Shown here: one piece after another, positions 8,287-16,091 of the stretch
How positions within the stretch are numbered: position 1 is the first letter of the stretch
Layout: each line of letters begins with the position of its first letter
Assembly: GCA_937132035.1 (NCBI GenBank)
Contig: CAKZOA010000070.1
Location: forward strand, 1 to 34,050
Direction of reading: 5' to 3'
Length of the DNA stretch: 34,050 bases
Origin: an uncultured Desulfobulbaceae bacterium
Lineage (GTDB): Bacteria > Desulfobacterota > Desulfobulbia > Desulfobulbales > Desulfocapsaceae
Program-made: the position numbers and the translations under genes
The notes under the pieces: model-generated
Told to the model about the DNA's origin: nothing
Seen by the model: only the letters and a program-made list of their open reading frames with translations
Database searches by the model: none

Positions 8287-8646
8287 ATGCGCTGGTGTTA
8301 TAAAACAGTCCATTATGATCTGAAAAAGGAAGGGTTTCTCGGCAGTTCGTTTCTAGACGAGGCCGAAGTGGAACAGTCTCTCAATGAATACGGTCAATCC
8401 GGTTGGGAACTTATCTCCGTCATCGAGACGCAGGACGGTCTGATCGCCGTATTCAAACAGCCGTTGGATCCCGTGGCCGAGCCTGTCACCCTCGGTAGAG
8501 CAATTCACGAGAACGAACTCTATGAAGAACTGGACTATGAGATGACCGAGAACGATCTCGTCGAAGAAGAGCCTGCCCAAAAACCGACAACGGAGGAGGC
8601 CAGCCCCAAAAAGGATGACGACCTGTACTCAATACGTATCGAGTAG
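8287..8646 (+). CDS. DUF4177-like small protein
   Basis: This 119-residue soluble protein has a first half (WCYKTVHYDL, then LNEYGQSGWELISVIE and LIAVFKQP) with the DUF4177 pattern: a beta strand with an aromatic YK, an acidic helix, the GWELV-type strand and a C-terminal hydrophobic strand. The second half is acidic and low-complexity, and probably disordered. The start has a strong ribosome site (gaaggagggagc). The gene ends 2 bp before the amidohydrolase start, so the two form an operon. The function of the domain is unknown. Confidence 0.8.
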   Translation: MRWCYKTVHYDLKKEGFLGSSFLDEAEVEQSLNEYGQSGWELISVIETQDGLIAVFKQPLDPVAEPVTLGRAIHENELYEELDYEMTENDLVEEEPAQKPTTEEASPKKDDDLYSIRIE

Positions 8647-8648
8647 CC

Positions 8649-9842
8649 ATGTTTAAAGAAAACAGCCCTGTTCTTTTCGCTGTAGATGCGCAACTGATTG
8701 ACTGGATAACCCGGATCCGACGGCACATCCATGCCTATCCCGAGTTGAGTTTTCAGGAGTATGAGACGGCGAGTTTCATTGAGGGCAAATTGCGGGAGCT
8801 CGCTGTTCCATTTACACGCGGTGTTGCCGGCACGGGTATTGTTGCCGATATTGGTGCTAGTGAGAAACCGGTGGCGGTGGCCCTGCGCGCAGATATGGAC
8901 GCCCTGCCGGTGAACGAGGAGACCGGGCTTTCCTTTGCTTCCCGGCGGCCGGGCAGTATGCATGCCTGCGGTCACGACGGCCATGTGGCCATGCTGCTTG
9001 GTGCCGCAGCCCTGCTGGTTCGCCAGCAATTGCCAGGCAGGGTCAGGCTGCTTTTCCAGCCGGCGGAAGAGCACGGCAACGGCGGCGAGCGTTTTGTCGA
9101 TGCCGGTGTGCTTGAGGGAATTGACGAAATATATGCCGGTCACATTGATACCCATTATCCCTTGGGAACCGCAACCATCGACGAGGGCATCATCTGCGCC
9201 TGGGCCGATCCTTTTTCCGTAAGAATAAAGGGGAGCAGCGGACATGCCGCCAGACCACACGAGGCCGTGGACGCCGTGGTCGCTGCCGCCAACATGGTTA
9301 TGTCGGTGCAGACTCTGGTCTCCAGGGAAGTCGATCCCAACCGGGCCGCAGTCATTACCATCGGCAGCATGGAGGCCGGCACGGCTCAGAACATCATCGC
9401 CGGCACCGCCCTGCTGAAAGGAACCATTCGCTCCACCCATTGCCAGACACGCAAGAGTACCATAGGGGGCCTGAAACGTATTGCCGAGGCCATTGCCGGG
9501 ATGTACCGTGTTGAAGTTGATCTGCGTTTCATGGGGGCCATCCCGGCGGTCAGTAATGAGAAGAGGACGGTGGAAAACGCCCGCATAGCCTCTTCGCGCA
9601 CCCCGGGGTTGCGTGGTGTTGTCAGCCAGGGGGCGCCGAGTCTCGGTGCCGAGGACTTTGCCTTTTATCAACAGAAGATTCCGGGATGCATGGTTCGCTT
9701 CGGCAGTGCACCGTCACATGCCGCCGGCGTTGCCCACAGTTCCACCTTCGATTTCAGCGAGGAGGTTCTGGCTCTTGGCGCCTCATGGTATGCCAATGTC
9801 GCCTGGCAGGCGTTGAGTCGCCTTGCTGACGGTGATTCCTGA
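8649..9842 (+). CDS. M20D-family metallo-amidohydrolase (amino-acid amidase / hippurate hydrolase type)
   Basis: This 397-residue enzyme has the M20D layout: HAYPELSFQE near the start, ALRADMDALPV, the metal-binding MHACGHDGHVAML, FQPAEEHGNGG with the catalytic glutamate pair, the dimerisation-domain motif GSSGHAARPHEAVDAV, and the late GAPSLGAEDFAFY and HSSTFDFSEE. Family members are cytoplasmic di-metal enzymes that remove N-acyl groups or cleave amide-linked conjugates (N-acetyl-amino acids, hippurate, IAA conjugates). No signal peptide is seen. The exact substrate cannot be told. It follows the DUF4177 gene with 2 bp spacing and precedes a gamma-glutamyltransferase, which hints at peptide or conjugate salvage. 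Confidence 0.9.
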   Translation: MFKENSPVLFAVDAQLIDWITRIRRHIHAYPELSFQEYETASFIEGKLRELAVPFTRGVAGTGIVADIGASEKPVAVALRADMDALPVNEETGLSFASRRPGSMHACGHDGHVAMLLGAAALLVRQQLPGRVRLLFQPAEEHGNGGERFVDAGVLEGIDEIYAGHIDTHYPLGTATIDEGIICAWADPFSVRIKGSSGHAARPHEAVDAVVAAANMVMSVQTLVSREVDPNRAAVITIGSMEAGTAQNIIAGTALLKGTIRSTHCQTRKSTIGGLKRIAEAIAGMYRVEVDLRFMGAIPAVSNEKRTVENARIASSRTPGLRGVVSQGAPSLGAEDFAFYQQKIPGCMVRFGSAPSHAAGVAHSSTFDFSEEVLALGASWYANVAWQALSRLADGDS

Positions 9843-9850
9843 AGGACGGC

Positions 9851-9953
9851 GATGGGCAAGACAATATGGCCTGGCCTCCTTTGTTGCTTCTGTGAGTGGT
9901 ATACTTCAGTATAGCCAGTCACAGGTCTTTTCGTCGAGCTTACCATCTCAACC
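9851..9953 (+). repeat. Dispersed intergenic hairpin element, copy A
   Basis: This is one of three related elements in the window (others at 18503-18613 and 26043-26153). It holds a hairpin at 9890-9924: outer arms CTGTGA/TCACAG and inner arms TATAC/GTATA around a ttca loop. GTCTTTTCGTCGAGC and ACCATCTCAAC follow. The upstream module is degenerate relative to copies B and C. It sits between the M20D gene and the gamma-glutamyltransferase. There is no T-tract after the hairpin, so it is not an ordinary terminator. Confidence 0.7.
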
Positions 9954-10020
9954 CCCCGCACTGTTCGGGGCAGGTGGTGGAAGACCTTCCCCATGTCATT
10001 GACAACATATAATTTTTACC

Positions 10021-11541
10021 ATGAATACACATTACGATAAAGCCGTGGTTGCCTCCGGGCATCGTCTGGTCAGTGAAGCCGGGGCGGAAATACTGGCCGC
10101 CGGGGGCAATGCCTTCGACGCTGTAGTCGCAGCCGGCCTGGCTTCGACGGTGGTGGAACAGACCTTGACCAGCCTTGGCGGCGGCGGATTTCTGCTGGGC
10201 TACGACGGAGCCCAAAACCGGAGCCTCTGCTTCGACTTTTTCGTCGATACGCCTGGGCGCGGCAGTAGTGAAGCTGGCGGTTCACCGCATTTCTTTCCGG
10301 TGACTGTCCACTTCACCGGTGCGCCGCAGGTCTTCAATATCGGCCTGGGAGCAGTCGCCGTTCCCGGTGTAGCCAAGGGCCTGCTCCATATTCACCGGCG
10401 CCTTGGCCGCATGCCTCTTGGCGAAGTGGCAGCGCCGGCGATAGACTATGCCCGCGGCCACGAACTCAACAGATTCCAGGCCAGCTTTCTCAGGCTTCTG
10501 CACCCCATAGTCACCCAGACGGAGACGGGAAGGAGGCTCTACGGATGCCGGGAAACCTTTGTCGGCGAGGGCGATCGTCTGGAAAACCATGAACTCGCCG
10601 TGTTTCTCGAAATGCTGGTCGAAGAGGGGGCCGAGAGTTTCTACCGCGGCGATATTGCCGCGGCCATGGTCAAGGAAATGAAGGAAAACGGGGGACTGCT
10701 GACCGCCGAAGATCTCGAAAAATATCGGGTAATCGAGCGTAAGCCCTTGGAGGTGAAGCACCGCAACAGCATTTTCCATACCTGTCCGCCGCCCTCCATG
10801 GGCGGGTCCCTTATTGCCCTGTCTCTTGAACTTTATGCCGCCTGCACCACTCCCGGCTTTGATTGGGGCAGCCGTGAGCATCTGCTGCAGACCGTGACCA
10901 TCATGCAGGAGGTTGAGAGACTGCGCCGGTGCGGTATTCTTTCGCCGGAGCACCTGCAGTCCCACGACGCCGATGAGGTCGCAGCTAGCCTTGCTTCCGT
11001 CAGGCTGTTTTCCAGAGGCACTACTCATATAAGCATAGCCGATAAAGAGGGAAGCTGCGCCGCCATGACGTGCTCCAACGGTGAAGGCTGCGGCTGGTAT
11101 GCCCCTGGCACCGGTGTCATGCTCAACAATATGATGGGTGAAGACGATCTCCATCCCGAGGGGTTCCATACGGGGCCTGCCGGTCAGCGGGTGGGCTCGA
11201 TGATGGCGCCGTCGATGCTCATGGACGAAGACGGTGTCAAACTGGTACTCGGCAGCGGCGGATCCAAGCGCATCCGTACTGCCATTACCCAGGTGCTCAG
11301 TCAGGTGCTGGATTTTGATCGAGGCCTGCAGCAGGCGGTGGTCGCCCCCAGGCTGTATTGGGACGGCGATCGTCTTCAGGTCGAACCGGGCTTCGACAGC
11401 ACGACCCTGCAATCGATGGGGATAGAGCTGAACGTCTGGCAGGCTGCGGATGTCTATTTCGGCGGCGTGCATGCCGTCATTCCCGGCAGCGAGGGGGCGG
11501 GCGACCCGCGCCGTGGCGGCTACGTCGTTGAAGTAAAATAG
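10021..11541 (+). CDS. Gamma-glutamyltransferase family protein, probably cytoplasmic
   Basis: This 506-residue Ntn hydrolase shows the GGT family markers: VVASGHRLVSEAGAEIL at the start, GGNAFDAVVA, GGGGFLL, and the processing site GTTHISIAD, where Thr334 should be the nucleophile exposed by self-cleavage. PGTGVMLNNMMGE and the late glycine motif LGSGGSKRI follow. Predicted subunits are about 333 and 173 residues. Unlike periplasmic GGTs it has no signal peptide, so it should act in the cytoplasm. It may transfer or hydrolyse gamma-glutamyl groups, or be a related acylase. No ribosome site precedes the ATG, but family alignment starts at about residue 8, so this start fits. Confidence 0.87.
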   Translation: MNTHYDKAVVASGHRLVSEAGAEILAAGGNAFDAVVAAGLASTVVEQTLTSLGGGGFLLGYDGAQNRSLCFDFFVDTPGRGSSEAGGSPHFFPVTVHFTGAPQVFNIGLGAVAVPGVAKGLLHIHRRLGRMPLGEVAAPAIDYARGHELNRFQASFLRLLHPIVTQTETGRRLYGCRETFVGEGDRLENHELAVFLEMLVEEGAESFYRGDIAAAMVKEMKENGGLLTAEDLEKYRVIERKPLEVKHRNSIFHTCPPPSMGGSLIALSLELYAACTTPGFDWGSREHLLQTVTIMQEVERLRRCGILSPEHLQSHDADEVAASLASVRLFSRGTTHISIADKEGSCAAMTCSNGEGCGWYAPGTGVMLNNMMGEDDLHPEGFHTGPAGQRVGSMMAPSMLMDEDGVKLVLGSGGSKRIRTAITQVLSQVLDFDRGLQQAVVAPRLYWDGDRLQVEPGFDSTTLQSMGIELNVWQAADVYFGGVHAVIPGSEGAGDPRRGGYVVEVK

Positions 11542-11848
11542 CATTGAGAATGGTTGTGCAGGCAGAGTACAGAGATGGCAAGATACCAGCGGCCCTGATA
11601 CGTTAGAGAAAAATCTTCTCGCCACCTCATTGCTCAGGTTGTGTATTTGTGTGTTACTTTATTTCAGGAAGCAGCGGATCGGAAGAGATCTTTTCACGGG
11701 ACGTCCATGAACAGGAACCTGAATTCCATACGTGATCAGATAGAAAGATGGCCCAGGAAGAAAAGGGGGAATAGTTCATCCCCGGCGGTACTCATAAAGG
11801 CAGACGATAGCGAAGGTACCGGGCGATATTGCTTTTGGGAAATACTCA
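11542..11848. other. Intergenic region without a convincing gene
   Basis: About 307 bases separate the GGT stop from the sigma-factor start. A small inverted repeat (GAGAA/TTCTC, 11604-11618) is present. No reliable promoter or terminator could be fixed, and the one open frame (from 11641) has no family features. The transcript of the sigma operon probably starts here. Confidence 0.4.
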
Positions 11849-12427
11849 ATGAAACGATTTCGACGGGTTGACAAAAAACGGTTCAAGGAGCTTACCTATC
11901 CTCACTTAGAGTTTCTCTACAATGTGGCGTTAAAGTACTCTGGTGTTTCCTATGACGCCGAAGATCTGGTGCAGGAAACAATGTATACCGCCTATCGCAA
12001 GTTCTCCCAGCTGCGGGAGGAGAGCAAGTGCAGGGCGTGGCTGTTCATGATCCTCCGAAGCCATTTTCTCAAGGAAAGACGGCAGTGGCTCAAACGACCC
12101 TATCTCGATGACGGCAGTGGCTACTTAAAAAACGTTACCCTGGGAAAAGATTCGGAAACAGCCAGGATATATGAAAAAAGCGTTGATAAGAAGCAGGTGC
12201 GTGAAGTGCTGTCGCGACTCCCGGAAAAATTTCAATCGGTACTTATCCTCTATTACATGGAGGAGATGACCTACCAGCAGATTGCCGATTATCTCGATAT
12301 TCCCATCGGCACGGTGATGTCCCGTCTTGCCCGTGGAAAGAAATATATGAAAAAGGAATTGATCCAGCGGCTCAAGGGATCGTCTTCGGCCAAGAAGATT
12401 GTTCCCATTGCAGGGTTGTTCGGTTGA
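11849..12427 (+). CDS. ECF-type RNA polymerase sigma factor
   Basis: The 192-residue protein has the two ECF modules. Region 2 is about residues 15-80: LEFLYNVALKYSGVSYDAEDLVQETMYTAYRKF, with the DAEDLVQET signature and the KCRAWLFMILRS stretch. Region 4 is about residues 115-170: LSRLPEKFQSVLILYYMEEMTYQQIADYLDIPIGTVMSRLARGKK, a helix-turn-helix for the -35 element. It lacks region 1 and most of region 3, as expected. The next gene, 10 bp after its stop, is a membrane anti-sigma factor, so the pair forms a switch responding to an envelope or redox signal. The signal itself cannot be read from sequence. Confidence 0.92.
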   Translation: MKRFRRVDKKRFKELTYPHLEFLYNVALKYSGVSYDAEDLVQETMYTAYRKFSQLREESKCRAWLFMILRSHFLKERRQWLKRPYLDDGSGYLKNVTLGKDSETARIYEKSVDKKQVREVLSRLPEKFQSVLILYYMEEMTYQQIADYLDIPIGTVMSRLARGKKYMKKELIQRLKGSSSAKKIVPIAGLFG

Positions 12428-12437
12428 GGAGGGTGCT

Positions 12438-13127
12438 ATGGATTGTCTGCAATTTTGCCGATGGCTCGAAAGCAGGGACACACATGATGTTTCGGTAGCG
12501 GACCAGGCCATGAAACATGCGGCTTCATGTTCGCAGTGCCAGGAAAGACTTCGTTTCGACGAGCATCTCGATGGTCTTATTTCCAAGACGATGGCAAAAG
12601 AGGCACCGCCCTCGGGGCTGGAGGCCAAAGTCGATATGATTCTGGAGACAACGGCGGTAAAACGAGCGCCTCGGCTTCTGGGGCTCTATGGGGCTCTGGC
12701 AGCGGTGCTGGCGGTGATGGTTATCCTGGTGGTGCCATTCTGGCCCGATACCTCCAAAATCCATTCCATGGATGAGATGGAACAGTACGTTATCGCCGAT
12801 CACAACGGTCACGGCGATGATCAGCTGATCATTGATCATCCCGGCAATCTCGGCAGTCTCGGCACTCTTGGCGTTGATTATGAGACAATCCGCGGAGAGT
12901 TGCCGCCATCCTTCGTCTTTGTCGGGGCCCGTATATGCCCTCTGGGAGAGTGCGAGGCCTTCCATCTGGTTTTCCGTGACGGCGGCAACAGGGTTTCGCT
13001 CTATCTCGTCAAAGCAGAGGATGTTGGTTTTCCCTTATCCCTCGACAAGAGGTATAGCATCAGCGCCGGTCACCAGACAGTGCAGCTCTGGCAAAAGGGC
13101 GGCTATGTCTATACCCTCATAGCCTGA
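12438..13127 (+). CDS. Membrane anti-sigma factor with zinc-type HxxxCxxC motif
   Basis: This 229-residue protein starts at the ATG at 12438, which has an excellent ribosome site (gaggaggg) and sits 10 bp after the sigma gene stop. The cytoplasmic N-terminus holds His27-x3-Cys31-x2-Cys34, preceded by Cys3 and Cys7; this is the ZAS pattern of zinc anti-sigma factors that sequester ECF sigmas. One membrane segment follows (about residues 80-100), then a periplasmic C-terminal domain of about 125 residues with two cysteines in ICPLGEC, which I do not recognise. That CxxxxC pair could sense redox state. The partner is inferred to be the sigma factor upstream. Confidence 0.85.
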   Translation: MDCLQFCRWLESRDTHDVSVADQAMKHAASCSQCQERLRFDEHLDGLISKTMAKEAPPSGLEAKVDMILETTAVKRAPRLLGLYGALAAVLAVMVILVVPFWPDTSKIHSMDEMEQYVIADHNGHGDDQLIIDHPGNLGSLGTLGVDYETIRGELPPSFVFVGARICPLGECEAFHLVFRDGGNRVSLYLVKAEDVGFPLSLDKRYSISAGHQTVQLWQKGGYVYTLIA

Positions 13128-13215
13128 GACTCGACATCATGATTTTTTTTACCTGATTACCCCTGAAATTCCGCCTAGCCAGCTATGGGAAGACAGGGGT
13201 GGTCTTTCCACGGCC

Positions 13216-13268
13216 GTCTGCAGCCTGGACGGCTGCAGACAAGCCCGCAAGGACGGGTTATGGCGTCC
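13216..13268. repeat. Compact palindromic element between convergent genes
   Basis: A perfect 10-bp stem, GTCTGCAGCC (13216-13225) with GGCTGCAGAC (13231-13240) around a five-base loop, is followed by two shorter pairings: CCCG/CGGG, and GGACG/CGTCC at 13251-13255 and 13264-13268. The layout (stem, CCCGCAAGGACGGGTT, then GGCGTCCC) resembles short palindromic intergenic repeats that I recall from several proteobacteria. Only one copy is seen here. It lies between the 3' ends of the anti-sigma gene and feoB, and could act as a two-way transcription stop, but it has no T-tract. Confidence 0.55.
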
Positions 13269-13320
13269 CGTGCAAGGAGCAATCCGGTCCCCCCGACGCG
13301 TAGCTGAATTTCATTGGTAA

Positions 13321-15474
13321 TCAGCTAAGGGCTGATCCTACCTGGAAAACCGTCACGGCCAGGACAAAGGCGAAAACGGTATTGAAGATGATGGAAAACG
13401 ATGCCCATTTCCAGGAAGATTCCCTGGCGATGCAGACAACGGTGACGAAGCACGGAGCATAGAACATGATAAAGAGCAGTGCTGCTATGGCGACGTTTTT
13501 GTTCCAGTTCTTGTCTTCCTTCAGCTTCTTGCCCAGCGGTTCGGCCTCTTCCACGTCAATATCCCCCATGGAATAGGCCGTTCCCAGCGTTGAGACTATC
13601 ACTTCCTTGGCGGCAAAGCCTCCCACCAGAGCGATGTTGGTCTTCCAGTCGAAGCCGGCCAATGAGGTTACCGGTTCGAGGAAGGTGCCGAATCTGCCGG
13701 CCAGGGAATAGCGGAGCTCTTCCTCTTTCTGGCGGCGCTCGAGGGCATTGAGGTTCTCTGTGGCATTTTCCGTAGAGGCTGTCTGTAACTGCACCCTTTC
13801 CGCCTCGAAAGAGGCAGCCTTCTGCTCGGGCAGTCCCGGAAAGGTCATGAGTGCCCAGAGCAGTATGGAGATGCCCAGAATAACTGTGCCGGCCTTTTTT
13901 ATATACTGCCAGGTCCTTTCCCAGGTGTGGATGAGCAGACCGCGCAGGGTAGGCAGACGATAGGGCGGCAGTTCCATGACAAAGGGGGTGGAGGTTCCCT
14001 TGAGTACCGTTGCCCTGAAGAGACGGGCGGCGAGAAGGGCGACTACCCAGGAGATGAGGGTGAAAATGAACATGTAGCGGGCCTTGTCCTCACTGAAAAA
14101 GGCGCCAATCAGAAGGGCCAGCACCGGCAGTTTGGCGCCGCAGTTCATGAAGGGCACGGTCAGCAGCGTGGCCATGCGCTCCTTTGGCGAGCGCAGGGTT
14201 CTGGTGGCCATCACCCCGGGGACCGCGCAGCCCCCGGCAATTCCACCGGAGACGATAAAAGGCATGACTGAGGAGCCGTGGAGGCCGAAGATTCTGAAAA
14301 GCCTGTCCATCATATAGGCCACTCTTGCCAGATAGCCGGTATCTTCGAGAATGGCGATGCTGAAAAACATGAACATAATAAGCGGGACGAAGCCGAGGAC
14401 CCCGCCGACGCCGTCGATAACGCCGGAGATCAGCATTGATTTCAGCAGGCCGTCATCAAGGGCTGAATCGATGATGGTACCGAGCCAGCCGAAGACATTT
14501 TCCAGCCAGATCACCGGAACTTCACTCCAGGAAAAGGTGAACTGGTATACACCGAAAAGAACAGCCAGCATGATCACCGGCCCCAGAAGTCGGTTGGTGA
14601 GAATCATGTCAATTTTGTCGGAGGTGTAGAGGCGGTCGCTCTCATATCTGTGACTAATCACACCCTGGCGCAGCAGCGACTTGATAAAGCCATAGCGCTG
14701 ATCGGCGAGAATAGACTCCGGATATACGTCCAGGGTCTGTTGGGTGTGTCGGCTGAGTTGAGCGGCGGTTTCTTCAAGTTCCGCCGCCACTGTGGCGTCG
14801 GCCTGCCGGCCTTTGGCCAGAATCTGCTCATCATCTTCGAGGTATTTAATGGCGGTGAACAGAGGGGGGGTGGTGCTTGTCAGAAAGGATTTGTCGCTGA
14901 TGACCGCCATCATCTGCTGCAGGGTGGCATCGAGATCCTCGCCATAGGAAATTTTCGCCATCGGTTGTGGTGTCGGCTCTGCGGCTACTTCCAGGGCGAC
15001 CTTCATGAGTTCGTCCACCCCCTTGCCCGAGCGGGCGATGATGCCGACTACGGGTACGCCGAGCAGTTCCTGGAGTTTTTCCGCCTGGACGGTCATGCCG
15101 CGGTCCTCGGCCACGTCGATCATATTCAGCGCAATGACCATGGGAACGCCGAGTTCCAGGAGCTGGCAGGTCAGATAGAGGTTGCGCTGCAGGTTCGAGG
15201 CATCGACGATATTGATGACGGCCTGCGGCTTTTCCTCGGTGAGATGGTCGCGGGCGACGATTTCCTCCATGGAATAGGCGGTGAGAGAGTAGGTCCCGGG
15301 CAGGTCGGTGATGCTCAGTTTCGCGCCGCCGTGCTGCATGTAGCCGACTTTATGGTCGACGGTAATGCCTGGATAGTTGCCGACATGCTGCCTGGCGCCG
15401 GTGAGATAGTTAAACAGGGTCGTCTTGCCGGCATTGGGATTGCCGGCCAGGGCCATTGAAATTTCGTTATTCAT
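13321..15474 (-). CDS. feoB: FeoB, GTP-driven ferrous iron transporter
   Basis: This 717-residue protein has an N-terminal G domain with G1 GNPNAGKTTLFN (residues 11-22), a G3-type DLPGTYSL and a G4 ALNMIDVAED, followed by a helical spacer. From about residue 290 come two Gate modules with the membrane segments. The conserved Cys motifs are present: GCAVPGVMATR and MNCGAKLPVLALL. FYAPCFVT marks the late membrane region. FeoB imports Fe2+ across the inner membrane. It is the last gene of the minus-strand unit after the Cys-rich protein and feoA, and starts 40 bp after feoA. Regulation is inferred from the palindrome at 16030-16047. Confidence 0.97.
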   Translation of the reverse strand: MNNEISMALAGNPNAGKTTLFNYLTGARQHVGNYPGITVDHKVGYMQHGGAKLSITDLPGTYSLTAYSMEEIVARDHLTEEKPQAVINIVDASNLQRNLYLTCQLLELGVPMVIALNMIDVAEDRGMTVQAEKLQELLGVPVVGIIARSGKGVDELMKVALEVAAEPTPQPMAKISYGEDLDATLQQMMAVISDKSFLTSTTPPLFTAIKYLEDDEQILAKGRQADATVAAELEETAAQLSRHTQQTLDVYPESILADQRYGFIKSLLRQGVISHRYESDRLYTSDKIDMILTNRLLGPVIMLAVLFGVYQFTFSWSEVPVIWLENVFGWLGTIIDSALDDGLLKSMLISGVIDGVGGVLGFVPLIMFMFFSIAILEDTGYLARVAYMMDRLFRIFGLHGSSVMPFIVSGGIAGGCAVPGVMATRTLRSPKERMATLLTVPFMNCGAKLPVLALLIGAFFSEDKARYMFIFTLISWVVALLAARLFRATVLKGTSTPFVMELPPYRLPTLRGLLIHTWERTWQYIKKAGTVILGISILLWALMTFPGLPEQKAASFEAERVQLQTASTENATENLNALERRQKEEELRYSLAGRFGTFLEPVTSLAGFDWKTNIALVGGFAAKEVIVSTLGTAYSMGDIDVEEAEPLGKKLKEDKNWNKNVAIAALLFIMFYAPCFVTVVCIARESSWKWASFSIIFNTVFAFVLAVTVFQVGSALS

Positions 15475-15514
15475 TATCCTGGAGTGAGGTTAAGTGAGAA
15501 AGAGTATGAAATGT

Positions 15515-15751
15515 TTACTCATTCAGGAAAATATCGATATGATCTGCTTCGTTGTTTCTGAGGGTGAGAACCGAATCCATGATGCGCACGGCCACCGGAT
15601 CTCTAAGCGGCGCTCTGCCCTGGATTTTGATGGTGGTTCCGGGAACCAGGCCCATTTCTCTCAGCCTGCGGCCCAGTTCGCCGGTTGCCTTGATAGAGGC
15701 TATGGTGCCGCTCTGCCCCTTTTTCATCTGTCGCATTGAAATGCTTTTCAT
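15515..15751 (-). CDS. feoA: FeoA, SH3-like partner of FeoB
   Basis: The 78-residue protein follows the FeoA pattern: MRQMKKGQSGTIASI, GELGRRLREMGLVPGTTIKI, then DPVAVRIMDSVLTLRNNEADHI. This small beta-barrel domain is thought to interact with FeoB and modulate its activity. It lies between the Cys-rich FeoB-associated gene and feoB, all on the minus strand. A second, longer FeoA-like gene lies upstream, so the locus has two FeoA domains. Confidence 0.95.
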   Translation of the reverse strand: MKSISMRQMKKGQSGTIASIKATGELGRRLREMGLVPGTTIKIQGRAPLRDPVAVRIMDSVLTLRNNEADHIDIFLNE

Positions 15752-15840
15752 GATTCTGCTCGTGATATTTCTTTTCTTAGCGCCCCTATCTGGAGCAGCT
15801 CATCTCGCCTCTCTGGAATTGGATATGCTGTATGTTGAGG

Positions 15841-16011
15841 CTAGTCCGATTTCTTTTTCAGTCCTTTTCCCGATGAACAGCCGGCGCAGTCGCCGCTGCA
15901 GTCGAGATCCGGGTTTTTGCCGGCGGCGTTCCGCATTTGTCTGACAAATCGTCGGCCGACGAAGAAGACGCAGAGGACGAGAATAATGATGACCAGTATG
16001 TTCTCCCACAT
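15841..16011 (-). CDS. FeoB-associated Cys-rich membrane protein (56 residues)
   Basis: Translating the minus strand from the ATG at 16011 gives a protein with an N-terminal membrane helix (about residues 4-19, ENILVIIILVLCVFFVG) and a basic stretch. A Cys cluster (Cys38, Cys42, Cys45 in DCSGDCAGCS) and a Lys-rich tail follow. This matches the small FeoB-associated cysteine-rich family often found in feo operons. It may bind iron near FeoB, but its role is not settled. It is easily missed because it is so short. It is the first gene of the unit with feoA and feoB, and the operator-like palindrome lies 19 bp upstream of its start. Confidence 0.85.
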   Translation of the reverse strand: MWENILVIIILVLCVFFVGRRFVRQMRNAAGKNPDLDCSGDCAGCSSGKGLKKKSD

Positions 16012-16029
16012 TTTTGCTTACCGATATAA

Positions 16030-16047
16030 AGTTAGAGCAGGCTAACT
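16030..16047 (-). promoter_or_regulatory. Palindromic operator 1 upstream of the Cys-rich/feoA/feoB unit
   Basis: AGTTAG (16030-16035), a six-base spacer and CTAACT (16042-16047) form an inverted repeat that recurs at 16486-16503, including the flanks ATAA on the left and GA on the right. It sits 19-36 bases upstream of the first start codon and next to a TTTATAT-like -10 on the minus strand. Half-sites of the type GTTAG/CTAAC resemble the core of DtxR/IdeR boxes more than a classical Fur box, so a DtxR-family iron regulator is the best guess. That is inference. Confidence 0.65.
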
Positions 16048-16057
16048 GAGAGCCGCG

Positions 16058-16080
16058 AAAAAAACCCGAGTGCCGCTCGG
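16058..16080 (-). terminator. Intrinsic terminator after the stand-alone feoA-like gene
   Basis: On the minus strand CCGAG and CTCGG pair around a five-base loop (plus-strand 16066-16080), followed by G and a seven-T run (plus-strand A-tract 16058-16064). It lies 12 bp downstream of the feoA-like stop. This implies that the upstream feoA-like gene and the Cys-rich/feoA/feoB group are separate transcription units, each with its own operator. Confidence 0.8.
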
Positions 16081-16091
16081 ACAACCGGGGA

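Noticed and set aside
9999-10013. TTGACA followed closely by TATAAT just before the gamma-glutamyltransferase
   Set aside because: The hexamers are only three bases apart, so they cannot form one promoter. TATAAT alone could be a -10 giving a leaderless mRNA, but no -35 at the right distance was seen.
10282-11625. A 447-residue minus-strand frame opposite the gamma-glutamyltransferase
   Set aside because: It is the mirror of a coding frame with clear GGT motifs; long antisense frames are common at this GC content.
11641-11871. A 76-residue open frame between the GGT gene and the sigma factor
   Set aside because: It has no recognisable motif and no ribosome site, it overlaps the sigma-factor start, and its composition looks non-coding.
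14650-15459. A 269-residue plus-strand frame opposite the feoB G domain
   Set aside because: It is the mirror of the FeoB GTPase domain and has no family features.
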